DNA of 64,000 bases, taken from the NCBI GenBank assembly GCA_038320345.1, contig JBBQED010000008.1:88330-152329 (forward strand), read 5' to 3'. This stretch comes from JBBQED01 sp038320345. Its GTDB lineage: Bacteria; Bacteroidota; Bacteroidia; AKYH767-A; OLB10. Positions 55,309-64,000 of the stretch are shown piece by piece (the first letter of the stretch is position 1; each line of letters opens with the position of its first letter). The translations under genes were made by a program, and so were the position numbers. Under the pieces are notes generated by a model. It had not been told where the DNA came from. It ran no database searches and saw only the letters and a program-made list of their open reading frames with translations.

Positions 55309-56481
55309 ATGAAACTACTGTTTCTTACTTCACGCTTTCCTTACCCTCTTGAAAAAGGAGATAAGCTCCGTGCATTTCATCTGATTAAATCTCTGAGCAA
55401 GCACAATGAAATCTATCTATTTGCGGTAAATCAAAAAGCCCCTGAAGCAGATTGGTTAGAAAAATTAAAACCTTATTGTAAAGCAATAGCAACGGGAATC
55501 GTCACTAAAAAAGATTCTATCAGTTCCATGCTTAATGCACTTCCCGATCAGGAGATGCCATTTCAGGTAGCGTATTTTTTTCGTAACAAGGTAATGAAAG
55601 AGCTTGAAAATTTTTGCAAGGAACATCAGCCCGAAGCTGTTTTTTGTCACTTGATTCGCATGTCGGAGTATGCACGTCGGATAAACATTCAACCCGCTGT
55701 GATCGATTATATGGATGCTTTTTCTAAGGGCATGGAAAGGATGGCGGAACACTCCAATCTGCTATTTAAAATTCCTGTAACGCAAGAAGGATCACGCTTA
55801 CGTCGCTACGAAAAAAAATCTTTTCAGTGGTTTAATCAACATATCATCATTTCTGCGCAAGACCGTGATCATATGCCCATCGATCAACGAAAAGACATTG
55901 AAGTAATCCCAAATGGCGTTGATTTTAATGATTATGCAGCTCGACAATTACCTAAGAAAACGGATTTGCTTTTCATTGGCAATATGGCGTATCCACCGAA
56001 TATCAGCAGTGCCATTTATCTTGCAAAAAAAATTCTACCCGCATTACATCGCTTACGTCCAGAAACGAACCTTCTCCTTGCGGGTGCGAATCCAGTTCCG
56101 TCCGTAAAACAACTTGCCTCAGATAAGATTACCGTTAGCGGATGGATTGAAAATGTGCAGGATACTTTTGCTGAATCCAAAGTTATGGTTGCACCGATGT
56201 TAATTAGTATTGGCTTGCAGAATAAAATCTTACAAGCAATGGCGATGAAAACTCCATGTGTTATTTCACGACTAGCCAACAATGCTATTGGCGCTCCTGA
56301 AAATGAATGTGTATTAGTTGCGGATCACCCGGAAGAATATGCAGAAAAAATTATTTTTTTACTCAATAACCCTCAATCCGCCACACAAATGGCTGAGCAA
56401 GCATTCCACTTCGTGAAACAAAATTTCGACTGGGATAAGCAAGCTCAAAGCATTCAGCAATTGCTAATACGAAAGTCTTAA
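55309..56481 (+). CDS. Glycosyltransferase, GT4 family
   Basis: 390 residues. N-terminal Rossmann half opens with LFLTSRFPYPLEKGDKLRAF, the pattern of the sugar-transferase group TIGR03087; the donor-binding half has LLFIGNMAYPPN, VSGWIENVQDTFAESKVMVAP and NKILQAMAMKTPCVIS, where GT4 enzymes hold the nucleotide sugar. TIGR03087 proteins were named for exopolysaccharide loci with exosortase; no such genes are near here, so only a general glycan role is inferred. Converges with the hybrid kinase gene, 49 bp apart. Confidence 0.88.
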   Translation: MKLLFLTSRFPYPLEKGDKLRAFHLIKSLSKHNEIYLFAVNQKAPEADWLEKLKPYCKAIATGIVTKKDSISSMLNALPDQEMPFQVAYFFRNKVMKELENFCKEHQPEAVFCHLIRMSEYARRINIQPAVIDYMDAFSKGMERMAEHSNLLFKIPVTQEGSRLRRYEKKSFQWFNQHIIISAQDRDHMPIDQRKDIEVIPNGVDFNDYAARQLPKKTDLLFIGNMAYPPNISSAIYLAKKILPALHRLRPETNLLLAGANPVPSVKQLASDKITVSGWIENVQDTFAESKVMVAPMLISIGLQNKILQAMAMKTPCVISRLANNAIGAPENECVLVADHPEEYAEKIIFLLNNPQSATQMAEQAFHFVKQNFDWDKQAQSIQQLLIRKS

Positions 56482-56530
56482 GAATAACCGTTTTAATTGC
56501 TTGGCAAAAATATCAGGAATAGCAATTGTA

Positions 56531-59500
56531 CTATTGCTCTAACTGTTCCATTTCCTTACGGAAAGATTGAATCACAATTAAGATCACATCTTCCAGGTTT
56601 AAAATATCTGTTTTCAACTGATCACGAGTACGCTTTTTATCTCTGTAATTTTCTATATTTCGAATCGTTTCTTTCAAACTAAATATTCCAGCTCCATCGA
56701 GAGTTGGTTTTATTTTATGTGCCAGAGTACTGATGGCATCCATTTCTCCTTTTGCAAAATGATCTTGCATTTTCTCAATAATTGGAGGAATGGATTCAAT
56801 AAATAAACTCAGCATACGCATCATAAATTGAGGATTATCACGAGCATCTCTTTTCAATAACGATAGATCATATAATTTTTCTTTAGATGAAACCGGACGT
56901 TTTCGTTGCGGGAAACGAGGCTGATGAATGGTTGATGCCAGACGTTCTTTTCCTTTGATATGTAGCGCAATTTTTCTGAACAGTGTATCTTCTTTAAAAG
57001 GCTTTATCAAACAATCATTCAAGCCTTCTTGAATAAATTTCTTCTGTGCGTTTCGAGTAGTATTTGCAGTTAGTGCAATGATGGGAAGTCCCGATTTAAC
57101 CACATCGTCCATCTCACGAATCAATCTTGTAGCTTCAATACCATTTAACTCCGGCATTTGTATATCCATCAACACCAAATCGTAATCATTTCGTTTTACA
57201 TATTCAACAGCCTCTGATCCATTAGATGCAATATCTACTACAAAGCCCCAGTCTTGAAGAATTGCTTCAGTAATATATTGATTCACCCGATTATCTTCTG
57301 CGAGCAAAATCCGCAGTGGTCCGAGCATTACGGGATCAATTGGAGCAGGAATCTTATTAGGCAGGACAGCAGCAGCACGTTGATAAGGAATAAAAAATCT
57401 AAAATCACTCCCTTTACCGGGAGTACTCTCCACCCAAATTTTACCACCTTGCTTTTCTACGAGATTTTTAGAAATAGAAAGTCCAAGACCCGTTCCTCCA
57501 TATTTATTCTGAGCGGAACTATTTAATTGAGTAAAGCTATCAAAGATGGAACTTCGTGCTTTAAGCGGGATACCTATCCCGGTATCTTTAACAGAAAATT
57601 CGATCACAATCGTTTCATCAGTTTGAGATCTGATTTTATGCATGAGTACCACTTCACCCTGCTCGGTAAATTTAATTGCGTTATTAAGTAAGTTAAGGAG
57701 AATCTGATTTAATCGATACGGATCACCAATAACAAGAGGTAAAGGATCTCCTTCATTCATGTGTCTTAACACTAAATCTTTTTCTTCTGCTTTATACAAC
57801 TGAGTTTGGACTGCGGTATCTGAAATCTGAACAGGATTAAAATTCATCGACTCCATTATCAACGTACCAGATTCTATTTTAGTAATGTCCAGGATATCAT
57901 TGATAATCATCAACAAATTACTAGCGGTACTATTTAGGATTTCAATATAATTTCTCTGCGTGGAAGTAAGTTCTGTCTTATTCAATAACCTCGACATTCC
58001 CAAGATTCCGTTTAGGGGAGTACGAAGTTCATGACCCACATTAGCTAGAAAATATTCTTTAGCGCGGATAGACTCTTCCGCTTCTTTTTTTGCATTGATT
58101 AATTCTTGCTCGGCTTTTTTCTGCTGGGTAATATCCGTTATAGTTCCGAAGTATTTAATGATTTTTCCTTCCTCATTAGTTTGAGTTTTTGTGATAGATA
58201 AAATCACTTTTTCCGTTCCTGATGGAGTAATAATTCGATAAGTAAATTCGCCAGAGCCGCTCGACTTAAAAAACTCAGCATTGCGTTTTTGTACGAATTC
58301 TCTATCATCAGGATGCAACGCCTCCATGTGCTCTTTTAATGAGAGTGGACCCATCGCAGGATCTCTCTCCCAAATCGTATAACAACCCGACGACCATTGA
58401 ACAGTAAAGTCGGGAAACAATTCCCAACTTCCCATCTTTGCTAATTCTTGTGCTTCAATTAATCGTTGCTCATTTTGCAACAAAATAACTTCTGCTCTTT
58501 TCTGATCCGTGATATCAGCAACAGATCCAAAAATTCTACTTATTTCACCTCCATTCTTTTTTTCAACGACTGCTTTAGAATGCATAATTCTTTGGCGTCC
58601 TTTAAATGTCGTAACGCGATATTCTACTTCACCATCTTCACCAAACTCCAATGCACGGTGCATATAATACTTCATTTTTTCGCGATCATCGGGATGAATC
58701 GTTTCCACAAACTCTTCAAAAGAAGGAGCAGGACTAACAGGATCCCGATCCCATAATTTATAATGACCGAGTGACCATCTGTTTTCATGATTGATAAGAT
58801 CATATTCCCAGCTCCCGATCTTCGCCATTTCTTGAGCTTCTGTTAATCGCTGTTCATTTAACCGGAGGATATGTTCTGTTTCTTTCCTTTCTGTGATGTC
58901 GGTCATCGTACCGTATAACTTAAACGGCAGGCCATTCACATCTTTTTCCGCAACTGCTTTAGAATAAAAAATACGTCGATTTCCTTTTTGAGTAATCACC
59001 GTATATTCAGCTTCCGTTTCTCCTCCGTTCCGAGCGAGTGCAAGAAGAATATTTTTCAAATGCTCTTGATCGTCAGGATGCAGAAAATTGATAAACTCTT
59101 CAAAAGTTGGTGCAGGTCGATCAGGATCACATTCCAACAGTCGAGAAGCAGTTGGAGAAAGATAATTTTTATTTTCAATCAAATCATATTCCCAACTTCC
59201 AGAACGAGCCATTTCCTGAGCTTCATTCAATCGTAGTTCATTAAACCTCAATAAAGCGTCCGTATTTTTTTCTTTGGTGATATCCATCACGGTACCAATC
59301 AACCTCTCTGCAATACCTTCTTCATTCACGATAGGTTTTGCTATAGTTCGAACGAACTTAATTCCAGAAGGAGTAATGATCCGATATTCTGTATTTGCAT
59401 AACTATCTTTTTCATTTAACGGCAACACTTCATTCAAAACTCTTTCGGCATCTTCTGGATGAATCACTTGATTTAACTCCTCATATTTGGGTGGACCATT

Positions 59501-60406
59501 TAATGGATCACGCTCCCATATTGAAAACATTCCATGCGACCATTCGATGGCATTCGTTTTAAGATTAATTTCCCAGTTACCCGTTTTAGCGAGTTCTTGT
59601 GCTTCAATCATACTTAACTCACTTTTCCTCACTTTCTCTTGAGCAATTTTTCGCTCTGTGATATCAGTTGATAAGCCAAGAATCTGGATTTCACCATCTG
59701 CTTTTTTAAGCGGCAATTTAATAGTATCATACCAACAAACAGTTCCATCGGGTTTAGTGAAGGGCTCTTCAAAACGAAACGAATGCATCTCATTGATAAC
59801 TTTGTGATCGTTGGAAGAATAATCTTTCAGTTCATTTTCAACAGGATGAATCTCCGCATTGGTATGCTTCATGACTTCTTCCGGTGTGGAGTTAAACAGA
59901 TCGGCCATAGCTTTGTTCGCCAAATGGAATCTTCCTTGAATATCTTTTACGAAGATTAAGTGAGGACTCATGTTCAGCACTTGATCAAGAAAGAATCGAT
60001 TTTCTTCCAGCTGATTTGCCAGTTTTTTCTGCTCCGTAATTTCCATTCCATAACCAATCAAAAAAGTGAGCTCACCTTGCTGATTCAAAATGGGTCCCAT
60101 ACGGCGGAGATGAAAAACTTCAGTCCCATCTGCATTTACTTTCCTTTCTTCCCACTCATACACTTTACGCTCTGCAATTACCTTGTCAAAGATTGCTTTA
60201 CGCTGGTCAGCAATAGCCATCGACAATCCTTTGTATTTGCAATACTCATAATCGGTTTTGCCAATGATCCATTCCCGCAACTCTTTATCGGCAATAGCTT
60301 TAGGATTTATGTAAATATATCTGCGTTGAATATCGAAGACCGCAATTTCACCTGGCATCTCTGCCAGAATAGATTCAAAAAATATTTCTTTATTACTGAT
60401 TGGCAT
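56531..60406 (-). CDS. Six-PAS hybrid histidine kinase with receiver and HPt
   Basis: 1291 residues, no TM segments, so soluble. Six PAS modules lead: one with YINPKAIADKELREW, one with VKDIQGRFHLANKAM, then four closely similar copies, each starting AQE[LM]A[KR]xG[NS]WE and ending near HP[ED]D. The HisKA motif ANVGHELRTPLNGILG has His792; the ATPase boxes follow (DTGIGIP, GGTGLGLSI). A receiver (LAEDNRVNQY, phospho-Asp1081 in LMDIQMPELNG) and an HPt domain (LAHKIKPTLDG, His1230) complete a phosphorelay. The NtrC-type regulator 43 bp upstream on the same strand is the likely final acceptor. The PAS repeats suggest intracellular redox or ligand sensing. Confidence 0.95.
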   Translation of the reverse strand: MPISNKEIFFESILAEMPGEIAVFDIQRRYIYINPKAIADKELREWIIGKTDYEYCKYKGLSMAIADQRKAIFDKVIAERKVYEWEERKVNADGTEVFHLRRMGPILNQQGELTFLIGYGMEITEQKKLANQLEENRFFLDQVLNMSPHLIFVKDIQGRFHLANKAMADLFNSTPEEVMKHTNAEIHPVENELKDYSSNDHKVINEMHSFRFEEPFTKPDGTVCWYDTIKLPLKKADGEIQILGLSTDITERKIAQEKVRKSELSMIEAQELAKTGNWEINLKTNAIEWSHGMFSIWERDPLNGPPKYEELNQVIHPEDAERVLNEVLPLNEKDSYANTEYRIITPSGIKFVRTIAKPIVNEEGIAERLIGTVMDITKEKNTDALLRFNELRLNEAQEMARSGSWEYDLIENKNYLSPTASRLLECDPDRPAPTFEEFINFLHPDDQEHLKNILLALARNGGETEAEYTVITQKGNRRIFYSKAVAEKDVNGLPFKLYGTMTDITERKETEHILRLNEQRLTEAQEMAKIGSWEYDLINHENRWSLGHYKLWDRDPVSPAPSFEEFVETIHPDDREKMKYYMHRALEFGEDGEVEYRVTTFKGRQRIMHSKAVVEKKNGGEISRIFGSVADITDQKRAEVILLQNEQRLIEAQELAKMGSWELFPDFTVQWSSGCYTIWERDPAMGPLSLKEHMEALHPDDREFVQKRNAEFFKSSGSGEFTYRIITPSGTEKVILSITKTQTNEEGKIIKYFGTITDITQQKKAEQELINAKKEAEESIRAKEYFLANVGHELRTPLNGILGMSRLLNKTELTSTQRNYIEILNSTASNLLMIINDILDITKIESGTLIMESMNFNPVQISDTAVQTQLYKAEEKDLVLRHMNEGDPLPLVIGDPYRLNQILLNLLNNAIKFTEQGEVVLMHKIRSQTDETIVIEFSVKDTGIGIPLKARSSIFDSFTQLNSSAQNKYGGTGLGLSISKNLVEKQGGKIWVESTPGKGSDFRFFIPYQRAAAVLPNKIPAPIDPVMLGPLRILLAEDNRVNQYITEAILQDWGFVVDIASNGSEAVEYVKRNDYDLVLMDIQMPELNGIEATRLIREMDDVVKSGLPIIALTANTTRNAQKKFIQEGLNDCLIKPFKEDTLFRKIALHIKGKERLASTIHQPRFPQRKRPVSSKEKLYDLSLLKRDARDNPQFMMRMLSLFIESIPPIIEKMQDHFAKGEMDAISTLAHKIKPTLDGAGIFSLKETIRNIENYRDKKRTRDQLKTDILNLEDVILIVIQSFRKEMEQLEQ

Positions 60407-60449
60407 ACCTGATTAAGATAAATTAAGGTGAAACTGTTTCAAATTAAAT

Positions 60450-61826
60450 TTACACTTCAATTTTCTTTTCTTTAATTAACCGATAAATAGTCGATTTCCC
60501 AATTCCCAAAAGATTCGCTGCTTCAATCACATTGCCACCCGTTTTTTTCACATAGCTAGCAATAATAATATTGGAATATTGATCTAACGTTAGTTCTTGA
60601 TCCAATAGATCCGTAGATACTCGCGCGGAGGTAAATGTAAAGTCTTCAGGATTCAAGAAATCACTATCTGACATTACTGCTGCGAGCTCCATTATTGCTT
60701 TTAGTTCTCTTACATTTCCAGGAAAAGAATATTTCAGTAATTTCTCTCGCGCATCAGGACTAATCAACTTTTTAGGCATATGATTATCCAGACTAAATTT
60801 ATCCAAAAAATGTTTTGCAAGCAAGAGAATATCACTTCCACGTTCTCTGAGCGGAGGCAAATGAACGGGCAGTCCGAGCAATCGATAATAAAGATCTTCT
60901 CTGAAATTTCCCTTCCTTGTTTCATCAGCGAGATTTCGATGTGTCGCAACAATAATTCTGACATCCACGGGTATCACTTGATTACTGCCCAGACGAGTAA
61001 TTTCTTTTTCTTGTAAAACGCGTAGAATTTTTGCTTGCAAACTGAAATCAAATTCTGCTATTTCATCCAAAAATAAAGTTCCTCCATTCGCTTCTTCAAA
61101 TTTCCCTGCACGCCGTGCATTAGCTCCCGTAAAAGCTCCTTTTTCATGACCGAATAATTCACTTTCGATGAGGTCACGAGGAATCGAGGCTACATTTACT
61201 GCAACAAAATTTTTCCTAGCTCTTGCAGAATTAAAATGAATGGCTTTTGCAACGAGTTCTTTTCCTGTTCCCGTCTCTCCAGAAATAGAAACGGTTATTG
61301 GTGTACGTGCCGCTTTATCAATGAGTTTATAAACCAGTTTAATCGCTTCACAATTTCCAATCAGCAACCGACTCATATCATATTGCTTCCCAATCTGATC
61401 TCGCAATACATTAATTTCATTTTGTAAGGAAACTTGCTTGCGAATATTATTTATCGAATTCCATAATCGTTCTCTAGTTTCCTCATCTTTTACCAGATAA
61501 TCATAAGCCCCTTTTCTAAGAAGATCGATTGCGGTAGCAATATTTTCTTGACCTGAAATTACTACCACTGCAGTATTTGGAGATTCACTTTTAATTCTTG
61601 CAAGTGCTTCACTGCCTGTCATATCAGGAAGTGAATAATCCAGTGTAATTACATCCGGCTGTAAATGCAAACTGGCCAGCATATCTTTTGCTGTTCCAAA
61701 TTTTGTAATTTCATAATCGGGGTTAAGGGAAAGATGATGCACAAGTAGTTCTCCGTACCAGAGATCATCTTCCACAACAAAAATGAGGAATGGAGCTGTG
61801 CCATTCATTGAATCAGTGCCCGACAT
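60450..61826 (-). CDS. NtrC-family sigma-54 response regulator
   Basis: 458 residues. Receiver at 1-125 (FVVEDDLWYGELL, phospho-Asp in VITLDYSLPDMTG, Lys in DYLVKDEE). AAA+ domain with Walker A GETGTGKELVAKAI, the sigma-54 contact loop ELFGHEKGAFTGAN, Walker B GGTLFLDEIAEFD and VRIIVATHRNL. A Fis-type HTH ends it (AANLLGIGKSTIYRLI). GAFTGA is intact, so it should activate sigma-54 promoters. It is upstream of and probably co-transcribed with the hybrid kinase. I found no convincing -24/-12 site in the window. Confidence 0.95.
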   Translation of the reverse strand: MSGTDSMNGTAPFLIFVVEDDLWYGELLVHHLSLNPDYEITKFGTAKDMLASLHLQPDVITLDYSLPDMTGSEALARIKSESPNTAVVVISGQENIATAIDLLRKGAYDYLVKDEETRERLWNSINNIRKQVSLQNEINVLRDQIGKQYDMSRLLIGNCEAIKLVYKLIDKAARTPITVSISGETGTGKELVAKAIHFNSARARKNFVAVNVASIPRDLIESELFGHEKGAFTGANARRAGKFEEANGGTLFLDEIAEFDFSLQAKILRVLQEKEITRLGSNQVIPVDVRIIVATHRNLADETRKGNFREDLYYRLLGLPVHLPPLRERGSDILLLAKHFLDKFSLDNHMPKKLISPDAREKLLKYSFPGNVRELKAIMELAAVMSDSDFLNPEDFTFTSARVSTDLLDQELTLDQYSNIIIASYVKKTGGNVIEAANLLGIGKSTIYRLIKEKKIEV

Positions 61827-61926
61827 CGGTCTAAAATTACGATCTATTTATGAATAAGCTCCTCAAAACGTCCTAGAAATTTCCGATCTGGTTGAATGCA
61901 TATTCTATAACTTTGCGCTGCATTTT

Positions 61927-63147
61927 ATGGAAAAAGCAAAAGACCCCTATTCGGCTTTACGTAACAAAGAGTTCAGGTTTTTTGTATGGGGCAAATTGGT
62001 GCTCACCATCGCCCTTCAGATGCAAGCGGTAATTGCCAGTTGGCTCATTTACAATCAAACCAAGGATCCATTATCACTGGGATTGATTGGGTTAGTAGAA
62101 GCTGTTCCCGCACTTTCGCTCGCTTTACCCGGTGGACATTTAGCCGATCGGTTCAATCGTCGTCATATTCTGCTGATTTCTACTTCCGTAATGCTATTGG
62201 CATCGGTATTACTTTCCATTTATGCCTATTCCTTTCTTCACTATGGAACGTGGCCTGCATTTGTTGTAATTTTTCTGATCGGTTTAGCAAGAGGATTTTA
62301 CAATCCTGCACAATCTTCTTTCTGGGCACAAATTCTGAAACGTGAACATTATGTAAATGGCTCCGTTTGGAACAGTAGTATGTGGCAATTGGGTGCAGTA
62401 ACCGGACCAGCACTTGGAGGGTTATGTTATGCTTGGATCGGCCCTGCAGATTCTAGCATCATCGTTTGCGGATTAATGCTCGTCACACTTTTTTATTATT
62501 ATCGAATCAGCAATAAACCGATTCCTGTATTTGATCAAAATGAGAGTATTGGATTATCGCTAAAAGCAGGATTAAATTATTTCTTCAAACAACCCTTATT
62601 GATTTCTGCTATTAGTCTGGATTTGTTTGCTGTATTATTTGGAGGTGCTGTGGCATTACTTCCTGCTTTTGCAGATCAGATTTTACATACTGGTCCAGAA
62701 GGTTTAGGCTTTCTCCGCTCCGCACCTGCAATAGGTTCAGTGATGATGGCGATTACGATGGCATTTTATCCCCCACGAAAAAATGCAGGATATAAAATGT
62801 TGGGATGTGTGGCAGGATTCGGATGTTGTATGATCGGATTCGCGCTATCGAAAAATTATGCGCTCTCTTTTTTAATGTTGATGATGAGCGGTATGTTTGA
62901 TAATGTAAGTGTGGTGATCCGTTCTACTATTTTGCAGATTTATACTCCTGATGAAATGAGAGGAAGGATTGCGGCAGTGAATAGTATTTTTGTAGGGAGT
63001 TCCAATGAACTCGGTGCTTTTGAATCTGGTGTTACTGCAAAAATTTTCGGACTGGTTAACTCGGTACTTTTCGGTGGATGCATGACCTTAATAGTTACTG
63101 CCGTTACTTATAAACTTGCTCCAGCGTTGAAAAAACTTAAGCTTTAA
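61927..63147 (+). CDS. MFS transporter, EntS-like exporter
   Basis: 406 residues, 12 hydrophobic helices. The MFS_3 pattern is DPYSALRNKEFRFFVWGKL at the start, loop 2-3 motif LPGGHLADRFNRRH, and IYTPDEMRGRIAAVNSIF in the second half. Related proteins export siderophores such as enterobactin or macrolides; substrate here unknown. A TAACTTTG box at 61908-61915 lies 11 bases upstream, with a TTG only 13 bp before it. Confidence 0.9.
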   Translation: MEKAKDPYSALRNKEFRFFVWGKLVLTIALQMQAVIASWLIYNQTKDPLSLGLIGLVEAVPALSLALPGGHLADRFNRRHILLISTSVMLLASVLLSIYAYSFLHYGTWPAFVVIFLIGLARGFYNPAQSSFWAQILKREHYVNGSVWNSSMWQLGAVTGPALGGLCYAWIGPADSSIIVCGLMLVTLFYYYRISNKPIPVFDQNESIGLSLKAGLNYFFKQPLLISAISLDLFAVLFGGAVALLPAFADQILHTGPEGLGFLRSAPAIGSVMMAITMAFYPPRKNAGYKMLGCVAGFGCCMIGFALSKNYALSFLMLMMSGMFDNVSVVIRSTILQIYTPDEMRGRIAAVNSIFVGSSNELGAFESGVTAKIFGLVNSVLFGGCMTLIVTAVTYKLAPALKKLKL

Positions 63148-63296
63148 TAGTAAGATTTTATTACCTCTTCACTATTCAGAATCTAAAATTTACGGGAAGT
63201 AAGAAAGGGCTGTTAATCTTCTATCACTAGGATTTTGAAAAAATTGCGGATTCTAAAATATTAGTCATGGATGTCAGACTCTATAAAGAGCACGGA

Positions 63297-63767
63297 TTAA
63301 TCATTAAATAAACCCCAGTTGTCTGGAATATCCCTCGACTTATCAAAAGACCGAATCCATGATACAAATAGATAACGAAATTCTTCTACTTCATCCCGAA
63401 GCAATTGCAAGTAGCGGTCTTCACATAAACCCATCATACTTAACCCCGAACATTGCGTTATTAAATTCCGTGCAGCTACTTTAATGGCGACAGCATTTTC
63501 CATCCTAAGCGTGTAAAGATCAGCGCCTTCGGCACCAGCAATTTTTGGAGCCAACGACATCGCATCTTCTATCATGATTCTTTGATAATGATGTGACATA
63601 TCGTCGTCAGGTAAAATTTCTACTAAAGCCTCCGTAATTTCAAGAATCACGATCGCTTTCTTCATCAACGGCATATTACGAATACGCTCATCTTCTCTTC
63701 TGATCTCTTCCATCGCCTGCTCATCAGGCGAAGGTACAAAATGTCGAGCCAAATTATACGAGGACAT
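63297..63767 (-). CDS. Helical protein of unknown function
   Basis: 156 residues, no signal or membrane segment. Predicted all-helical by eye: PLMKKAIVILEITEALVEIL, then ENAVAIKVAARNLITQC and YLQLLRDEVEEFRYLFVSWI with amphipathic spacing, suggesting a four-helix bundle. The start PSPDEQAMEEIRREDERIR is strongly charged. No family recognised. It may be read from a promoter beyond the hairpin at 63872. Confidence 0.7.
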   Translation of the reverse strand: MSSYNLARHFVPSPDEQAMEEIRREDERIRNMPLMKKAIVILEITEALVEILPDDDMSHHYQRIMIEDAMSLAPKIAGAEGADLYTLRMENAVAIKVAARNLITQCSGLSMMGLCEDRYLQLLRDEVEEFRYLFVSWIRSFDKSRDIPDNWGLFND

Positions 63768-63862
63768 GTTGAAAATTTATCAGCTAAAAAGCAATTTGAA
63801 TTTGGGCTTTTAAGTTAATTTAGCGGACAACTGAACTCTACCCCAATCCTCAACTGTACACA

Positions 63863-63872
63863 CCCCCCCCCC
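63863..63872. repeat. Homopolymer of ten C
   Basis: A C10 run in an AT-rich intergenic region, about 95 bp upstream of the start of the helical-protein gene. Such tracts can slip during replication or be a sequencing artefact. Confidence 0.8.
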
Positions 63873-63900
63873 ATAAAAAGCCAAAGTTTTGCTTTTTATG
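63872..63900. terminator. Hairpin with poly-A/poly-T arms
   Basis: Arms CATAAAAAGC and GCTTTTTATG (63872-63881 and 63891-63900) with a 9-nt loop. A second short inverted pair GAGGGT/ACCCTC follows at 63900-63921. Low GC, so its strength as a terminator is uncertain. Confidence 0.5.
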
Positions 63901-63962
63901 AGGGTTTTAACATCCACCCTCAATAACCTTAATTTTAGAGGAATTTAGCCGTAAAATTAAAA

Positions 63963-63991
63963 CGTTTTGACGGTTAATAAAGCGTTTTGAC
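63963..63991. repeat. Two direct repeats CGTTTTGAC
   Basis: Exact 9-bp copies at 63963-63971 and 63983-63991, spaced 20 bp, about two helical turns. The first overlaps the palindrome AAAACGTTTT. Possible operator of a gene beyond the edge; the window ends here. Confidence 0.4.
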
Positions 63992-64000
63992 ACTTATTTT

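Overview
The window reads as a chromosomal segment of a Bacteroidota bacterium, AT-rich by eye, probably a free-living gliding or T9SS-bearing lineage of the Flavobacteriia/Sphingobacteriia type. The evidence is a GldB lipoprotein, type IX secretion (T9SS) C-terminal tails, many small outer-membrane beta-barrels, a fused gamma-alpha KorA, DUF4476 and DUF4421 proteins, a GIN-domain lipoprotein, and repeated Bacteroidota promoter boxes (TTG about 20 bp upstream of TAnnTTTG). I saw no rRNA, tRNA, CRISPR array, insertion sequence or prophage. I cannot place the organism below phylum with confidence.

Layout. 0-9.4 kb: the end of a response regulator, a conserved helical protein of unknown role, then a surface module (a membrane-anchored Ig/FN3-like protein and an 1838-residue protein with about 18 PKD repeats) and an orphan histidine kinase. 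9.4-15.4 kb: gpmI, a beta-barrel gene and mfd. 15.4-17.7 kb: an unusual cluster of a SET-domain protein with a lysine-rich tail, two tiny single-pass membrane peptides, a small basic ORF and a DUF4476 protein. 18-21 kb: korAB. 21-28 kb: nadE, beta-barrels, gldB, a metallo-beta-lactamase-fold hydrolase and a secreted protein. 28-35 kb: a fatty-acid desaturase, then a leftward run of an RND/MMPL exporter, rfbA, a sugar-nucleotide epimerase and a prenyl synthase, then a radical SAM/SPASM protein. 36-39 kb: a decayed T9SS cargo gene, a YiiX-like hydrolase and aminopeptidase P. 39-47 kb: sdhCAB, a Kazal-domain T9SS cargo, an AcpH-like protein and gcvP. 47-56.5 kb: membrane and envelope genes, a dCMP deaminase, a C-terminal processing protease, a GT-C enzyme, a thioesterase, three secreted or lipoprotein genes and a GT4 glycosyltransferase. 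56.5-61.8 kb: a six-PAS hybrid kinase next to an NtrC-type regulator. 62-64 kb: an MFS exporter and an unknown helical protein.

How the genes fit together. Central metabolism is represented by gpmI, korAB and sdhCAB (glycolysis and TCA cycle) and by gcvP and nadE. The other dominant theme is the cell envelope: T9SS and gliding parts, beta-barrels, glycan precursors and lipid enzymes. Several start codons were moved inward because a promoter box or terminator hairpin lies inside the longest ORF (SET gene, sdhC, desaturase, AcpH-like gene).

The least conventional signals are the SET/micro-peptide cluster, the giant PKD protein without a visible T9SS sorting tail, an unannotated orphan T9SS tail at 36.1-36.4 kb, and promoters placed so close to start codons that the transcripts would be nearly leaderless. 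I did not find a clear new multi-gene defence or mobile system.
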